64,000 nt of DNA from Streptomyces sp. NBC_00670 (GTDB lineage Bacteria; Actinomycetota; Actinomycetes; Streptomycetales; Streptomycetaceae): assembly GCF_036226765.1 (NCBI RefSeq), contig NZ_CP109017.1, positions 2,309,501 to 2,373,500 of the forward strand. The letters are read 5' to 3'. Positions 8,803 through 17,060 of the stretch are shown here, piece by piece (within the stretch, counting starts at the first letter, position 1; each line of letters starts with the position of its first letter). Made by a program: the position numbers and the translations under genes. The notes beneath the pieces are model-generated. The model was not told where the DNA came from and made no database searches. It saw nothing but the letters and a program-made list of their open reading frames with translations.

Positions 8803-9699
8803 TCACGACCCGAACCGCACCAGCCAGTCCGTGTGCTGCGGGCTGCACAGCCGCTCCACGTCCGCGACCGCGTCGGCCCAGCCGTCCTCCGTGACGGTGG
8901 TGCCCATCGCGAGCCGCGCGGTGTCCAGATCCTGTTCGATGAGGGCGTGCGCGTACTCCAGCGGGCGGTGCCTGCGCACCTCCTGCCAGGCCACCCCGGC
9001 CGCCGCGGCGGCGGAGAACAGCCCGGTCAGGTCCCAGTTGCCGAGCACGCCGTAGGCCCGCAGCGCCGCCGTGACGAGCGCGAGCGCGGTGAGGACGGCG
9101 GTCCCGGCGGACCAGCGCGAGGAGGCGCGGTGCGCCTGCGCGGACCGCTTGCCGTACCAGACGAGCTGTTCCAGGACCCGTTCGCGCACGTAGTAGTCGC
9201 GCCGCGCCTCGAACGGCTTGGCCCGCACGGTGCGCATCTGCGGGGTGATCTGCTCGGCGATGCGGACGAGCGCGAGCCCTCCGGTGCCGCCGCCGTGGTC
9301 CTCCCAGCCGACCTTGCGCAGCTCCCGCAGCCGGTCCGCGAGCCGCTCGGCGAACAGCCCGTCCGGGTCGACGACGCCGGTGTGGAACGGCCCCCCGTGC
9401 ACCATGTACTGCCAGGCCAGCGACTTGACGACCTCGGCGGCCGCGCGGTGCGCCTGCCAGTGGGCGCGGGCCCTGCGGCGCGCGGTGTAGAGGCCGAGGA
9501 CGCCCGCGAGCGCGTAGCACAGGGCGGCGAGCGTGGCCCAGAAGCGGCCCGCCCAGTGCTCGGTGAGCGTGGCGGCGGCCGTGCCCGACAGCAGTACGGT
9601 CAGCTGGGTGCGGGTGGCCCGGAAGGCCTCGCTCTGCCGGCTCAGCGCCCAGCGGTCGTTCTCGATGAATAGCGGCGGCAGCGCCCTGTCGTCCAGCAC
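8803..9699 (-). CDS. SLATT / DUF4231-like two-TM membrane protein
   Basis: 298 residues. Two hydrophobic hairpin regions are visible: about 45-75 (AAATLTEHWAGRFWATLAAL and following) and about 200-245 (AVLTALALVTAALRAYGVL, then LTGLFSAAAAAGVAWQEVRR). A long charged cytosolic middle separates them, with YYVRERVLEQLVWYGKRSAQ just before the second TM pair. That layout, and the R-x-Y-Y-x-x-R-x...Q-x-x-W-Y block, fit SLATT/DUF4231 domains, predicted membrane effectors associated with SLOG and SMODS nucleotide systems. The adjacent convergent SLOG gene supports the call. The GTG at 9699 (CGGAG upstream) is preferred over a TTG at 9708. Confidence 0.75.
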   Translation of the reverse strand: MLDDRALPPLFIENDRWALSRQSEAFRATRTQLTVLLSGTAAATLTEHWAGRFWATLAALCYALAGVLGLYTARRRARAHWQAHRAAAEVVKSLAWQYMVHGGPFHTGVVDPDGLFAERLADRLRELRKVGWEDHGGGTGGLALVRIAEQITPQMRTVRAKPFEARRDYYVRERVLEQLVWYGKRSAQAHRASSRWSAGTAVLTALALVTAALRAYGVLGNWDLTGLFSAAAAAGVAWQEVRRHRPLEYAHALIEQDLDTARLAMGTTVTEDGWADAVADVERLCSPQHTDWLVRFGS

Positions 9700-9795
9700 G
9701 TCGACCAACTCCGTTGTCCGGGCCCCCCGTTGCGGCCTCCGTTCGGACCCACCATGGTCGCGCCGTCGTCGGGCGGGCGCCAGACGTGGACCGGA

Positions 9796-11664
9796 CTAAC
9801 CATCCGTTCCGGGGACGGCGGGGCGGGCCTCGGTCAGCCACCGCGTGGCGTGGGCGACGGCCGGCGCCAGAGCGAACAGCCGGCCGTCGGCGCCGCCGAC
9901 CCGCTCCCGGGCGAGGTCACCGGCGGCCTCGTAGGACGCCCCGATGCGGGCGAACGGCGAGGAGTCGAGCCGGACGTCGGTGTACGCGTACCAGGCGCGG
10001 CCGCCCCGCCCGTCGCCGACGACGCAGGAGTACGACTGCCGGGGCCGCCCGGGCACCCGGTACTCGGCGAGGTGGAACGCCGTGCACACCTCCCAGCCGA
10101 CCCCGAGCAGCAGCACCCGCGCGCCTGCCTCCTCCAGGCGGGCCAGCGGGGAGCGTTCGCCGAGGTGGCAGTCGGGTGCGTGGCCGGCGGTGAGCGCGCG
10201 GGCGCGGGGCCCGAGGGCGGTGAAGGAGCTCTGCGGGTGCGCGCTGCGCAGGGCGCCGGGCCGCGCCCGTACGGTCTCGGGGAGCACGCCGACGCCGTAG
10301 GCGGGGGTGGTGTCCGGGTCGAACGGGGCCATCCCGGCCCGCAGTTGGTCCCACCGTTCCTCGGGGACGGCGTAGCCGCGGGTGTGCGGCCAGCGGGAGG
10401 GGTCGGAGTTGTCGGGGGTCTGGGTGTAGACGACGAGGGTGCCGGTGGGGCCGAGGACGTCGAGGAGCGCGTCCACGACGGTTTCGGCGCCGCCCTCGAC
10501 GGGTCCGAGCGCGCGCAGGGAGGAGTGCACGAGCACCGTGTCCCCGGCGGTGAGCCCGAGGGCCCGCAGGTCGGCGGCGAGGTGAGCGCGGGTGTACAGC
10601 GCGGCCCTGGCGGCCGGCCCGGGGTCAGGGCGGCGGGCCGCGCGGCGCAGTGCGGTGACGAACCGCTCCCCGGCGGCCAGGAGTTCACCGCTGTCGAGCA
10701 GGGTGCCGGCGGCGGCGTCGGTGTGGCCGCGCCAGGTGTCGTACTCGCGGCGGGCCCGGGCACCGCCGGTGCCGGCGGCGAGTTCGGCGCGCCAGAAGTC
10801 GGTGACGCCGAGGTGCGCGTACGTGCCCTGGAGCAGCGCGCCGGCCGGCCGAAGGTCGGGGCGCCAGGGGGCGTGGTAGCGGGCGGCGGTGGGCGGGCCG
10901 TGCAGCGGCACCAGGTCGAGCAGCGCGCCGAGCTGGACGTGCAGGAACTCGTGGACGAGGCCGAGGGCGAGCAGGACGGGGTCGTCGGGCAGGGAGGCGG
11001 CGACGGCCCCGTACGCGCGCCGGGCGGCGGAGCTGACGCCACCGCCGTCGGGGCCCGGCTCCAGCGGGACGAGGGTGGTCAGACAGGCGGCGACGGCGTC
11101 GGCGTGCCAGGGGTGCCGGTGGACGAGGATCCGCCACGCCTCGCCGAGCGTCCGCGCCCAGCGTTCCCGCTCCCGTCCGGTGAGGGGCGGGGCGAGGACG
11201 TGCCCGTGGGCGTCGCGGAAGGGGCCGCGGTCGGCGAGCCGTACGTCCAGGACGTGGCCGTCGCACTCGCTGCGCACCCGGGGCCAGGGCGTTCCGTCGG
11301 GCGCGTAGGGGGCGCGCACCAGCCGGTCGAACCACGAGGTGTCGGCGCTCTCGCCGCGCTCCGGGGCGGTGAGGGTGCGGGCGACGCCCTCGTCGAGGTA
11401 GGGCTGGAGCATGACGTCCCGCCAGGCCGCCGGATCGCGGCGGTTGAGCGCGACGAGCCGCCGGTAGGCGTCCTCGACGGGCTCTCCGACGGCCTCCCGC
11501 AGCGCGCGCACCAGCAGCATCCGCTTGCTGAGCTGCCCGTCGCGCAGCAGCGCGACGCGGGACGCGCCGCCGCGGGCGCGGGCCAGCGCGAGGAAGTCCT
11601 CACGCCCGACGACATGGCGGGCGAGGTGGTCCGGGGTCTGCCGACGGGTCTCCATGGTGCTCAT
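9796..11664 (-). CDS. HExxH-type peptide modification protein fused to AAC(3)-like acetyltransferase
   Basis: 622 residues in two parts. Residues about 1-350 form the HExxH motif protein of Fxs clusters (HLARHVVGREDFLALARARG near the start, LLALGLVHEFLHVQLGALLD with H238-E239-F-L-H242). Related proteins have recently been assigned as alpha-ketoglutarate-dependent peptide beta-hydroxylases. Residues about 355-622 match aminoglycoside N3-acetyltransferases: VLVHSSLRALGPVEGGAETV, LGPTGTLVVYTQTPD, GVLPETVRARPGALRSAHPQ, ERSPLARLEEAGARVLLLG and CTAFHLAEYRVPG with the catalytic-type His. The ATG at 11664 overlaps the fxsB stop as ATGA. It is the last gene of the operon. The AAC(3) half probably acetylates a peptide or small-molecule amine within the pathway, though this is inference; drug resistance is possible but not shown. 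Confidence 0.85.
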   Translation of the reverse strand: MSTMETRRQTPDHLARHVVGREDFLALARARGGASRVALLRDGQLSKRMLLVRALREAVGEPVEDAYRRLVALNRRDPAAWRDVMLQPYLDEGVARTLTAPERGESADTSWFDRLVRAPYAPDGTPWPRVRSECDGHVLDVRLADRGPFRDAHGHVLAPPLTGRERERWARTLGEAWRILVHRHPWHADAVAACLTTLVPLEPGPDGGGVSSAARRAYGAVAASLPDDPVLLALGLVHEFLHVQLGALLDLVPLHGPPTAARYHAPWRPDLRPAGALLQGTYAHLGVTDFWRAELAAGTGGARARREYDTWRGHTDAAAGTLLDSGELLAAGERFVTALRRAARRPDPGPAARAALYTRAHLAADLRALGLTAGDTVLVHSSLRALGPVEGGAETVVDALLDVLGPTGTLVVYTQTPDNSDPSRWPHTRGYAVPEERWDQLRAGMAPFDPDTTPAYGVGVLPETVRARPGALRSAHPQSSFTALGPRARALTAGHAPDCHLGERSPLARLEEAGARVLLLGVGWEVCTAFHLAEYRVPGRPRQSYSCVVGDGRGGRAWYAYTDVRLDSSPFARIGASYEAAGDLARERVGGADGRLFALAPAVAHATRWLTEARPAVPGTDG

Positions 11665-12950
11665 CGCCCGACCGCCTGAGGGTGTTCCGTGCCGCCGGTG
11701 AGCCGGGCGACGTCGCGCCGGACGCGGGCGGCGATGTGGTCGACGAGGAGCGCGAGGTCGTGGCAGTAGACGGACGGCGCGGAGAACGGCGGTGCGGCGC
11801 CGGGGTGGTAGCGGTGGGCGTACAGGCCGCCGCCGCAGACGCGGGCGCGGGGGCAGGCGCGGCAGACCGGCCCGAGCCCGGCGGTGCCGCGCTGCCGGGC
11901 GCGGAAGGCGGGGTGCAGGGCGGCCTGGGCGAAGGTGTAACGGAACACGTCGAGGCCGGTCTCGGGGGCGCCCGGATAGCTGACCTTGAGCGAGTCGGCC
12001 TGCTCGATCGTCCCGTCGGTCTCGACGACGACGAGGTCGACGGGGGTCAGCCCGACCGCCTCGCTGCGTGCCGTGCCGCCGAGCAGCAGCACCATGATCT
12101 CCTCGAAGAGCCGGATGCCGGTCTCGCGCACGGGGGCGCCGTACCAGCGGTCGAAGACGGCGCACAGCCAGTCGCCGTAGGGGGTGGGCCCGTAAGGGAG
12201 CGCCGGTGGCCGGTCGGGCGGGGTCGTACGGTCCGCCAGTCCCGGCGGTGGGGCGTCCCAGGTGGCGTGCGGCAGCAGCAGGTCGAGGCGGGGCGGGGTG
12301 TGCGCGAGCAGCGCCTCGTACGTCCCTACGGGGTCGGCGGCCAGGTCGACGACGCACAGCACACCCGCGTACAGGTGCCGGTGCGGGCCGGCGGCGAGCA
12401 GGTCCAGGGCGCGGACGGTGGCGGCGTGGCTGCCGCGGCCGTCGGCCCGGCGGCGGTGCCGGTCGTGGTCGGCGGCGGTCCCGTCGAGGCTGACGCCGAC
12501 CCGTACGCCGTACCGCTCCAGCACGTCCAGCAGGGCGGGATCCTGCCCCAGCCGCACGCCGTTGGTCTGGAGCACGAAGCGGGGGACGGCGACGCCGTCG
12601 AGCGTGTCGGTGAGGATGCCGAGCAGTTCGTCGAGCCGGCGGGCCCCGACGAGCAGCGGCTCCCCGCCGTGCAGCACGACGCGCACCTCGGCCAGGCGGT
12701 GCTCGCGGGCGTGCGCGGCGACCAGGGCGGCGGTGCGGCGGACGGTGTCGGGCTCCATGTGGCGGGGGCGGCCGCGCCAGCTCTGGTCGGCGGCCTCGTA
12801 CATGTAGCAGTAGTCGCAGGCGAGGTCGCAGCGGCTGTGGATCTTCAGCAGGAACTGGCGGAACGGCACGAGGGGTACGTGCCCGGCGGCGGGGTCGTCG
12901 TCCGGGCCGCCGGGCCCGGGGCTCAGGGAGCGGGTGGCGTGCATGGGCAT
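11661..12950 (-). CDS. fxsB: FxsB-family radical SAM/SPASM peptide maturase
   Basis: 429 residues. Near residue 35 is FLLKIHSRCDLACDYCYMYE, the radical SAM CxxxCxxC cluster. It is followed by VRVVLHGGEPLLVGARRLD and PRFVLQTNGVRLGQDPALLD, then VRVGVSLDGTAADHDRHRRR. The C-terminal SPASM part has GLGPVCRACPRARVCGGGLY and, later, the Cys of YCHDLALL. This is the FxsB subfamily, which forms cyclophane-type C-C crosslinks in the C-terminal core of FxSxx-COOH precursor peptides. It is coupled to the HExxH-AAC(3) gene by an ATGA overlap and lies 100 bp downstream of the fxsT stop. The ATG at 12950 is chosen, though an in-frame ATG at 12944 is possible. Confidence 0.92.
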   Translation of the reverse strand: MPMHATRSLSPGPGGPDDDPAAGHVPLVPFRQFLLKIHSRCDLACDYCYMYEAADQSWRGRPRHMEPDTVRRTAALVAAHAREHRLAEVRVVLHGGEPLLVGARRLDELLGILTDTLDGVAVPRFVLQTNGVRLGQDPALLDVLERYGVRVGVSLDGTAADHDRHRRRADGRGSHAATVRALDLLAAGPHRHLYAGVLCVVDLAADPVGTYEALLAHTPPRLDLLLPHATWDAPPPGLADRTTPPDRPPALPYGPTPYGDWLCAVFDRWYGAPVRETGIRLFEEIMVLLLGGTARSEAVGLTPVDLVVVETDGTIEQADSLKVSYPGAPETGLDVFRYTFAQAALHPAFRARQRGTAGLGPVCRACPRARVCGGGLYAHRYHPGAAPPFSAPSVYCHDLALLVDHIAARVRRDVARLTGGTEHPQAVGR

Positions 12951-13052
12951 CGGTCGCTCTGGTGGGGCGTCAGTGACGGCGTCACCTTACGGGGTCCAAG
13001 GACAGGGAGAAGCGCGGGACTTGGCGCACGGGTGAGCCGTCCGCCGTCCGGC

Positions 13053-16000
13053 TCATGTCGTCGGCGGCTCGATGTCGGAGTCGAGCCGGGCACCGGCGAG
13101 CACCGCGCGGGTGGTGGGATGCTCCTCCCCCAGCGTCTCCCGGGCCCGCCGCAGCGCCTCGGCGGCCAGCGCGTCCGCCTCGTCGGTACGGCCGACGGCG
13201 CGCAGGCTGAGGGCGAGGTTGGAGGTGACGCCGATGGTGTCGTAGTGGTCGGTGCCGAGCACCTCGACGAAGAAGTCGTGCGCCCGCACGTCCAGTTCGG
13301 CGGCGGCCACGAAGCAGCCGGGGTCGGCGGCCCCGGCCAGCGCGAGGTCGTTGGCGTGGTTGACCATGCAGCTGAGGGTGTAGGGATGCTTCTCGCCCAG
13401 CACCCGCGTCATCTGCTCCCGCGCCCGCCCCGACATCTCCCGCGCCCGCCCGGTGTGCCCCTCGAGCCGGAGATAGACGGAGAGGTTGTTGGCACAGGCG
13501 AGGGAGACGGGGTGCTCGGCGCCGAGGTAGGTCTCGTAACGGGACATGGCACGCTCGGCGAGCTCGACGGCGCGCGCGGTGTTGCCGAGGGCGGCGAGAT
13601 CGGCGGCGAGGTTGCAGGCGGCGGCGAGGGTGTCGGCGTGCTCGGGGCCGTGGGCGGCGACGTAGCGGTTGTGCAGGTCCTCGTCCATCTCCTTGGCCTG
13701 CTGGTACTGACCGTTCCTGCGTAGGGCGACGGCGAGGTTCTTGCGGACGCGCAGGGTGTCGTTGTGGTTCTCGCCGAAGGTCCGCGCACACAACTGCACG
13801 GTGTCCTCCAGCAGTTCGAGGGCCGTACGCAGACTGCCTGTCTCCCTCAGATCGCGGGCGTAGTTGTCGGCGCGGGTGAGGGTGTAGGGGTTCTCGGGTC
13901 CGTAGGTCTCGCGCTGCTGCCGGTAGACGCCGCGGTGCAGTCGCAAGGCCTCCTGCCGGTCGCCCGCCAGGTATTCCGACATGCCGAGGTTGTTGGTGTA
14001 CATCGAGGTGCGGGGGTGGTCGTCGCCCAGGACCCGTCGGGCGGCGGCCAGCGTCTCCCGGTCCAGTTCGCGCGCCTCCCGGTAGCGGCCGAGAGCACGC
14101 AGGTCGGCGCCCACGCTGCCGGCGACGATCAGGGTGTGGGCGTACTCGGCCCCCCGGGTGCGCCGGAACCGCTCGAAGGTGTCCTGGTCTATCGCGTAGG
14201 ACTCCAGCAGTCTGCCCTGGGAGCGCAGCAGGTTGCCCTGTTGGGTCCGGAGCATGAGGGTCTGCGGGTCGTCGGGGTGTCCGATGCCACGCTCCTCCCA
14301 CGTGGCCAGGGTGGTCCCGGCGAGGTCCAGTCCGGCCGTGAACAGACTGCGCTTCCAGAGGTAACGCACCGAATCGGTGATCCATTTACGGACTTCCCGG
14401 TCCGGGTTCTTGGCGGCCCGGCACGGCTGCAGATGCGGCAGGAGTTCCGCGTAACGCTCCCAGTTGACTGGTATGTCCGGGTCGCCGGGGGCAGCTTCGA
14501 CCAGAGCCGCGTGCACCACCGCACGGATCTTGAATCTGTGCTCCTTGGGCACCTGCTCCCGGATGACCGCCTGCACCAGCCGGTGCACGGTGAGAGTGGC
14601 ACTTGTCTGGTCGCTCCTGGCCAGGCCGAAACGGTTGATGGCGCGCAGCAGCAGCGCGATGGTCATCTCGTCACGCGGATCCCCCTCTCCCAGGGTGAGG
14701 GCCTCGGTGACGGCCCGGCCGTAGAGCAGGCGCATGGGGATGGGATCGGGGCCGAAAAAGGCGCAGATCTCCAGCATCTCGGCAGCCGGCGGGTTGACCC
14801 GGCGCAGTTCGTCCACGGCCAGTCGCCACGTCGCCGCGGCGGAACGCGGATAGTCCCGCTCGGGCAGTCGGGTGTCGTTCAGGACCTCGGTGAGGCGGTC
14901 GTCGAGCAGGGAGAGGTAGGTCGACACCGGCATGCTGCCGTCGCTGAGCCAGACGGCGGCCTGGCCGACCGCGAGCGGCAGATCGCCGAGCCGGACGGCG
15001 ACCTGCTCGGCCTCGGGCGCCGGCAGCCGGGGGTTAAGCCGGTGGAGCAGTTCCAGGCTCTCGCGGCGCTGGAAGACGTCGACGTCGATGAGACCGGCGC
15101 TGTTGACCCAGGTCCGGTCACGGGAGGTGATCAGGACGTGGCCGCCGGACGGCCCGCCGGGCAGGAACTCCTCGAGCACTTCGGGCCGTCCGGCGTTGTC
15201 GAGAATGAGCAGCCAGCGCTTGTACGGCCGGCCCTCCCGCAGTGCGCGCAACACGGCCTCCGCCGTGCTGGCCGTGTCCTCCCCGCCCTCGATCCCCAAC
15301 TGGGGGGCGAGGTCGGCCAGTGCCGGGCGGATCAGGTGGGGCTGGGCCGCGGGCAGCCACCACACCACGTCGTAGGCGGCCTTGAAACGGTAGGCGTACT
15401 CCTGGGCGATCTGTGTCTTGCCCACCCCTCCCAGCCCGTACAGGACCTGGGGCACCTGCCGGGATCCGGTGGCGAATCGGTCACGCAGTTCTTCGAGGAG
15501 GGGGCCGCGTCCGGTGAAGGCGACATTGCGTGAGGGGACACGCCACACGGTCGGCGTGGCGGCCGGGAACGGCGGTGGGATCGCGCCTGCGGCCGGGGGA
15601 CGCGGTGTCGAGGCCGAACCGACGGCCTCCAGCAGCCTGCGGGCGGCATCCTCCGGACCGCAGCGAGTCAGGTCGGTGCTGAGACGGTCGTCGAAGAGTC
15701 CGTCGGTGGGACCGGAGCCGTCCGTCTCCTGGACGCGGACCGCCACCAGCGCCGGCACTCCGGCCGACTCGCGGCTGGTCACCCGGGCCCACACATCGGC
15801 GGCGCGCGGCTGATGGACGTAGTCCGGGGAGAGCAGCGCGAGGAGCCGGCCCCGTCGCTCAAGCACGGCGGTCGCCTCGGCGGGGATGCTTTTCAGGGAC
15901 TCCACGGTGCCGTGCAGGGACACCCGGTACCCGGCCGCCTGGAGATGGCCGGCCGCCCACTCGGCCCACATCCGGTCGGTCGGGGCGTAACTGATGTAGA

Positions 16001-17060
16001 AGCGGGGCGGCACCGCGCGCGGGTCACGCCGGTACTCGGCGTTGAGCAGTCGCCGCTCCTCGGCGGGTTGCGGCTGCAGGCCGCGCACCTGGCCGTCGGT
16101 GATCCACGCGGTGAGCCGTTCGAACGCGGCCAGCAGGGAACCCGCCTGCAGCGGGCGGTCGCCCACGGTGGCCGGGATCTCGGCATAGGCGTAGTAGGTC
16201 TTGTAGGGGATCTCCACCTCCCCCCAGTACTTCTCCCGCTTGTCCTTGTCCAGCCAGGAGAGGTACGGCGCGAACGCGGCCCGCGCGGAGTCCCTGCCCT
16301 GCTGGAGCAGTTCCTGCTCGGCGTCCTCGACCCGCATCGGCACCGGCAGGATCCGCACCGGGTGCGGGGCGGACGTGGTCACCGAGGCGGCGACCTCGGC
16401 GCAGCCGTCGATGCTCTGCAGGTTCAGCGCGAAGCCGTTCACCAGCACGTCGGGCAGCAGCATGGTGCAGATGCCGGAGGTGTCGCTGACGCCGGTGCGG
16501 CTGTCGATGAGGATGTAGTCGTACTCGGCCTTCATCTCCTCGCGCAGCACCTGGAGGAAGGAGCCGCCGCCGAGCCGGTCGTAGAAGCGGTGCCAGTCGA
16601 AGGTGGTGACGGCGGCGGAGTAGGAGGCGCTCTGCCGGCCGGCCGGGAGGAAGTCCAGGCGCCCACCGGGCGGCAGGGTCAGATCGAGCCCGGTGGTGTA
16701 CGGGCGCAGGCGGGCGCAGGAGCGCAGCCACTCCTCGCTCTCGATGACCGTGTCCCCCGCCGCGACGGAGCCGTCCGCGGGCGGGGCGGGCTCCCCCGAG
16801 CCCATGACCTGCCCGACGTAGGACGTCATCATGTTCATCAGGCCGTTGCTGCGCCGCAGTTCGGAGTCGACGAACAGTGGCCGCAGGTACCGGTGCAGGC
16901 CGGGAGCCTCAAGGTCCCAGTCGACGAGCAGCACCCTCAGGCCGTTGCTGGCCAGGATCCAGCCGACGTTGACCAGTGCCATGGTGCGTCCCGTTCCACC
17001 CTTGTACGAGTAGAACGTCACTATCCGCCCGTTGCGTCGGGTACCGGCCTCAGTCGTCAT
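13053..17060 (-). CDS. fxsT: FxsT: P-loop + TIR + NB-ARC + TPR protein of the Fxs system
   Basis: 1335 residues, four parts. Residues 1-330: SIMIBI/ParA-like ATPase with deviant Walker A YSYKGGTGRT (17-26), LLVDWDLEAPG, and YDYILIDSRTGVSDTSG. Residues 350-485: TIR-like domain (PPRFYISYAPTDRMWAEWAA, GRLLALLSPDYVHQPR). Residues 510-800: NB-ARC/STAND NTPase with FTGRGPLLEELRDRF, YGLGGVGKTQIAQEYAYRFK (542-549 P-loop) and WLLILDNAG. Residues 880-1335: TPR repeats (ALGRYREARELDRETLAAAR, YLAGDRQEALRLHRGVYRQQ and so on). This is the FxSxx-COOH system TPR protein. The ATG at 17060 overlaps the fxsC 3' end by 11 bp. The architecture is that of a sensor or scaffold ATPase; its partner and signal are unknown. 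Confidence 0.9.
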   Translation of the reverse strand: MTTEAGTRRNGRIVTFYSYKGGTGRTMALVNVGWILASNGLRVLLVDWDLEAPGLHRYLRPLFVDSELRRSNGLMNMMTSYVGQVMGSGEPAPPADGSVAAGDTVIESEEWLRSCARLRPYTTGLDLTLPPGGRLDFLPAGRQSASYSAAVTTFDWHRFYDRLGGGSFLQVLREEMKAEYDYILIDSRTGVSDTSGICTMLLPDVLVNGFALNLQSIDGCAEVAASVTTSAPHPVRILPVPMRVEDAEQELLQQGRDSARAAFAPYLSWLDKDKREKYWGEVEIPYKTYYAYAEIPATVGDRPLQAGSLLAAFERLTAWITDGQVRGLQPQPAEERRLLNAEYRRDPRAVPPRFYISYAPTDRMWAEWAAGHLQAAGYRVSLHGTVESLKSIPAEATAVLERRGRLLALLSPDYVHQPRAADVWARVTSRESAGVPALVAVRVQETDGSGPTDGLFDDRLSTDLTRCGPEDAARRLLEAVGSASTPRPPAAGAIPPPFPAATPTVWRVPSRNVAFTGRGPLLEELRDRFATGSRQVPQVLYGLGGVGKTQIAQEYAYRFKAAYDVVWWLPAAQPHLIRPALADLAPQLGIEGGEDTASTAEAVLRALREGRPYKRWLLILDNAGRPEVLEEFLPGGPSGGHVLITSRDRTWVNSAGLIDVDVFQRRESLELLHRLNPRLPAPEAEQVAVRLGDLPLAVGQAAVWLSDGSMPVSTYLSLLDDRLTEVLNDTRLPERDYPRSAAATWRLAVDELRRVNPPAAEMLEICAFFGPDPIPMRLLYGRAVTEALTLGEGDPRDEMTIALLLRAINRFGLARSDQTSATLTVHRLVQAVIREQVPKEHRFKIRAVVHAALVEAAPGDPDIPVNWERYAELLPHLQPCRAAKNPDREVRKWITDSVRYLWKRSLFTAGLDLAGTTLATWEERGIGHPDDPQTLMLRTQQGNLLRSQGRLLESYAIDQDTFERFRRTRGAEYAHTLIVAGSVGADLRALGRYREARELDRETLAAARRVLGDDHPRTSMYTNNLGMSEYLAGDRQEALRLHRGVYRQQRETYGPENPYTLTRADNYARDLRETGSLRTALELLEDTVQLCARTFGENHNDTLRVRKNLAVALRRNGQYQQAKEMDEDLHNRYVAAHGPEHADTLAAACNLAADLAALGNTARAVELAERAMSRYETYLGAEHPVSLACANNLSVYLRLEGHTGRAREMSGRAREQMTRVLGEKHPYTLSCMVNHANDLALAGAADPGCFVAAAELDVRAHDFFVEVLGTDHYDTIGVTSNLALSLRAVGRTDEADALAAEALRRARETLGEEHPTTRAVLAGARLDSDIEPPTT

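Noticed and set aside
9796..11664. Treating the AAC(3) domain as an antibiotic resistance gene
   Set aside because: It is fused to an HExxH peptide-modification domain and translationally coupled to fxsB, so a pathway role is more likely; resistance is not shown by sequence alone.
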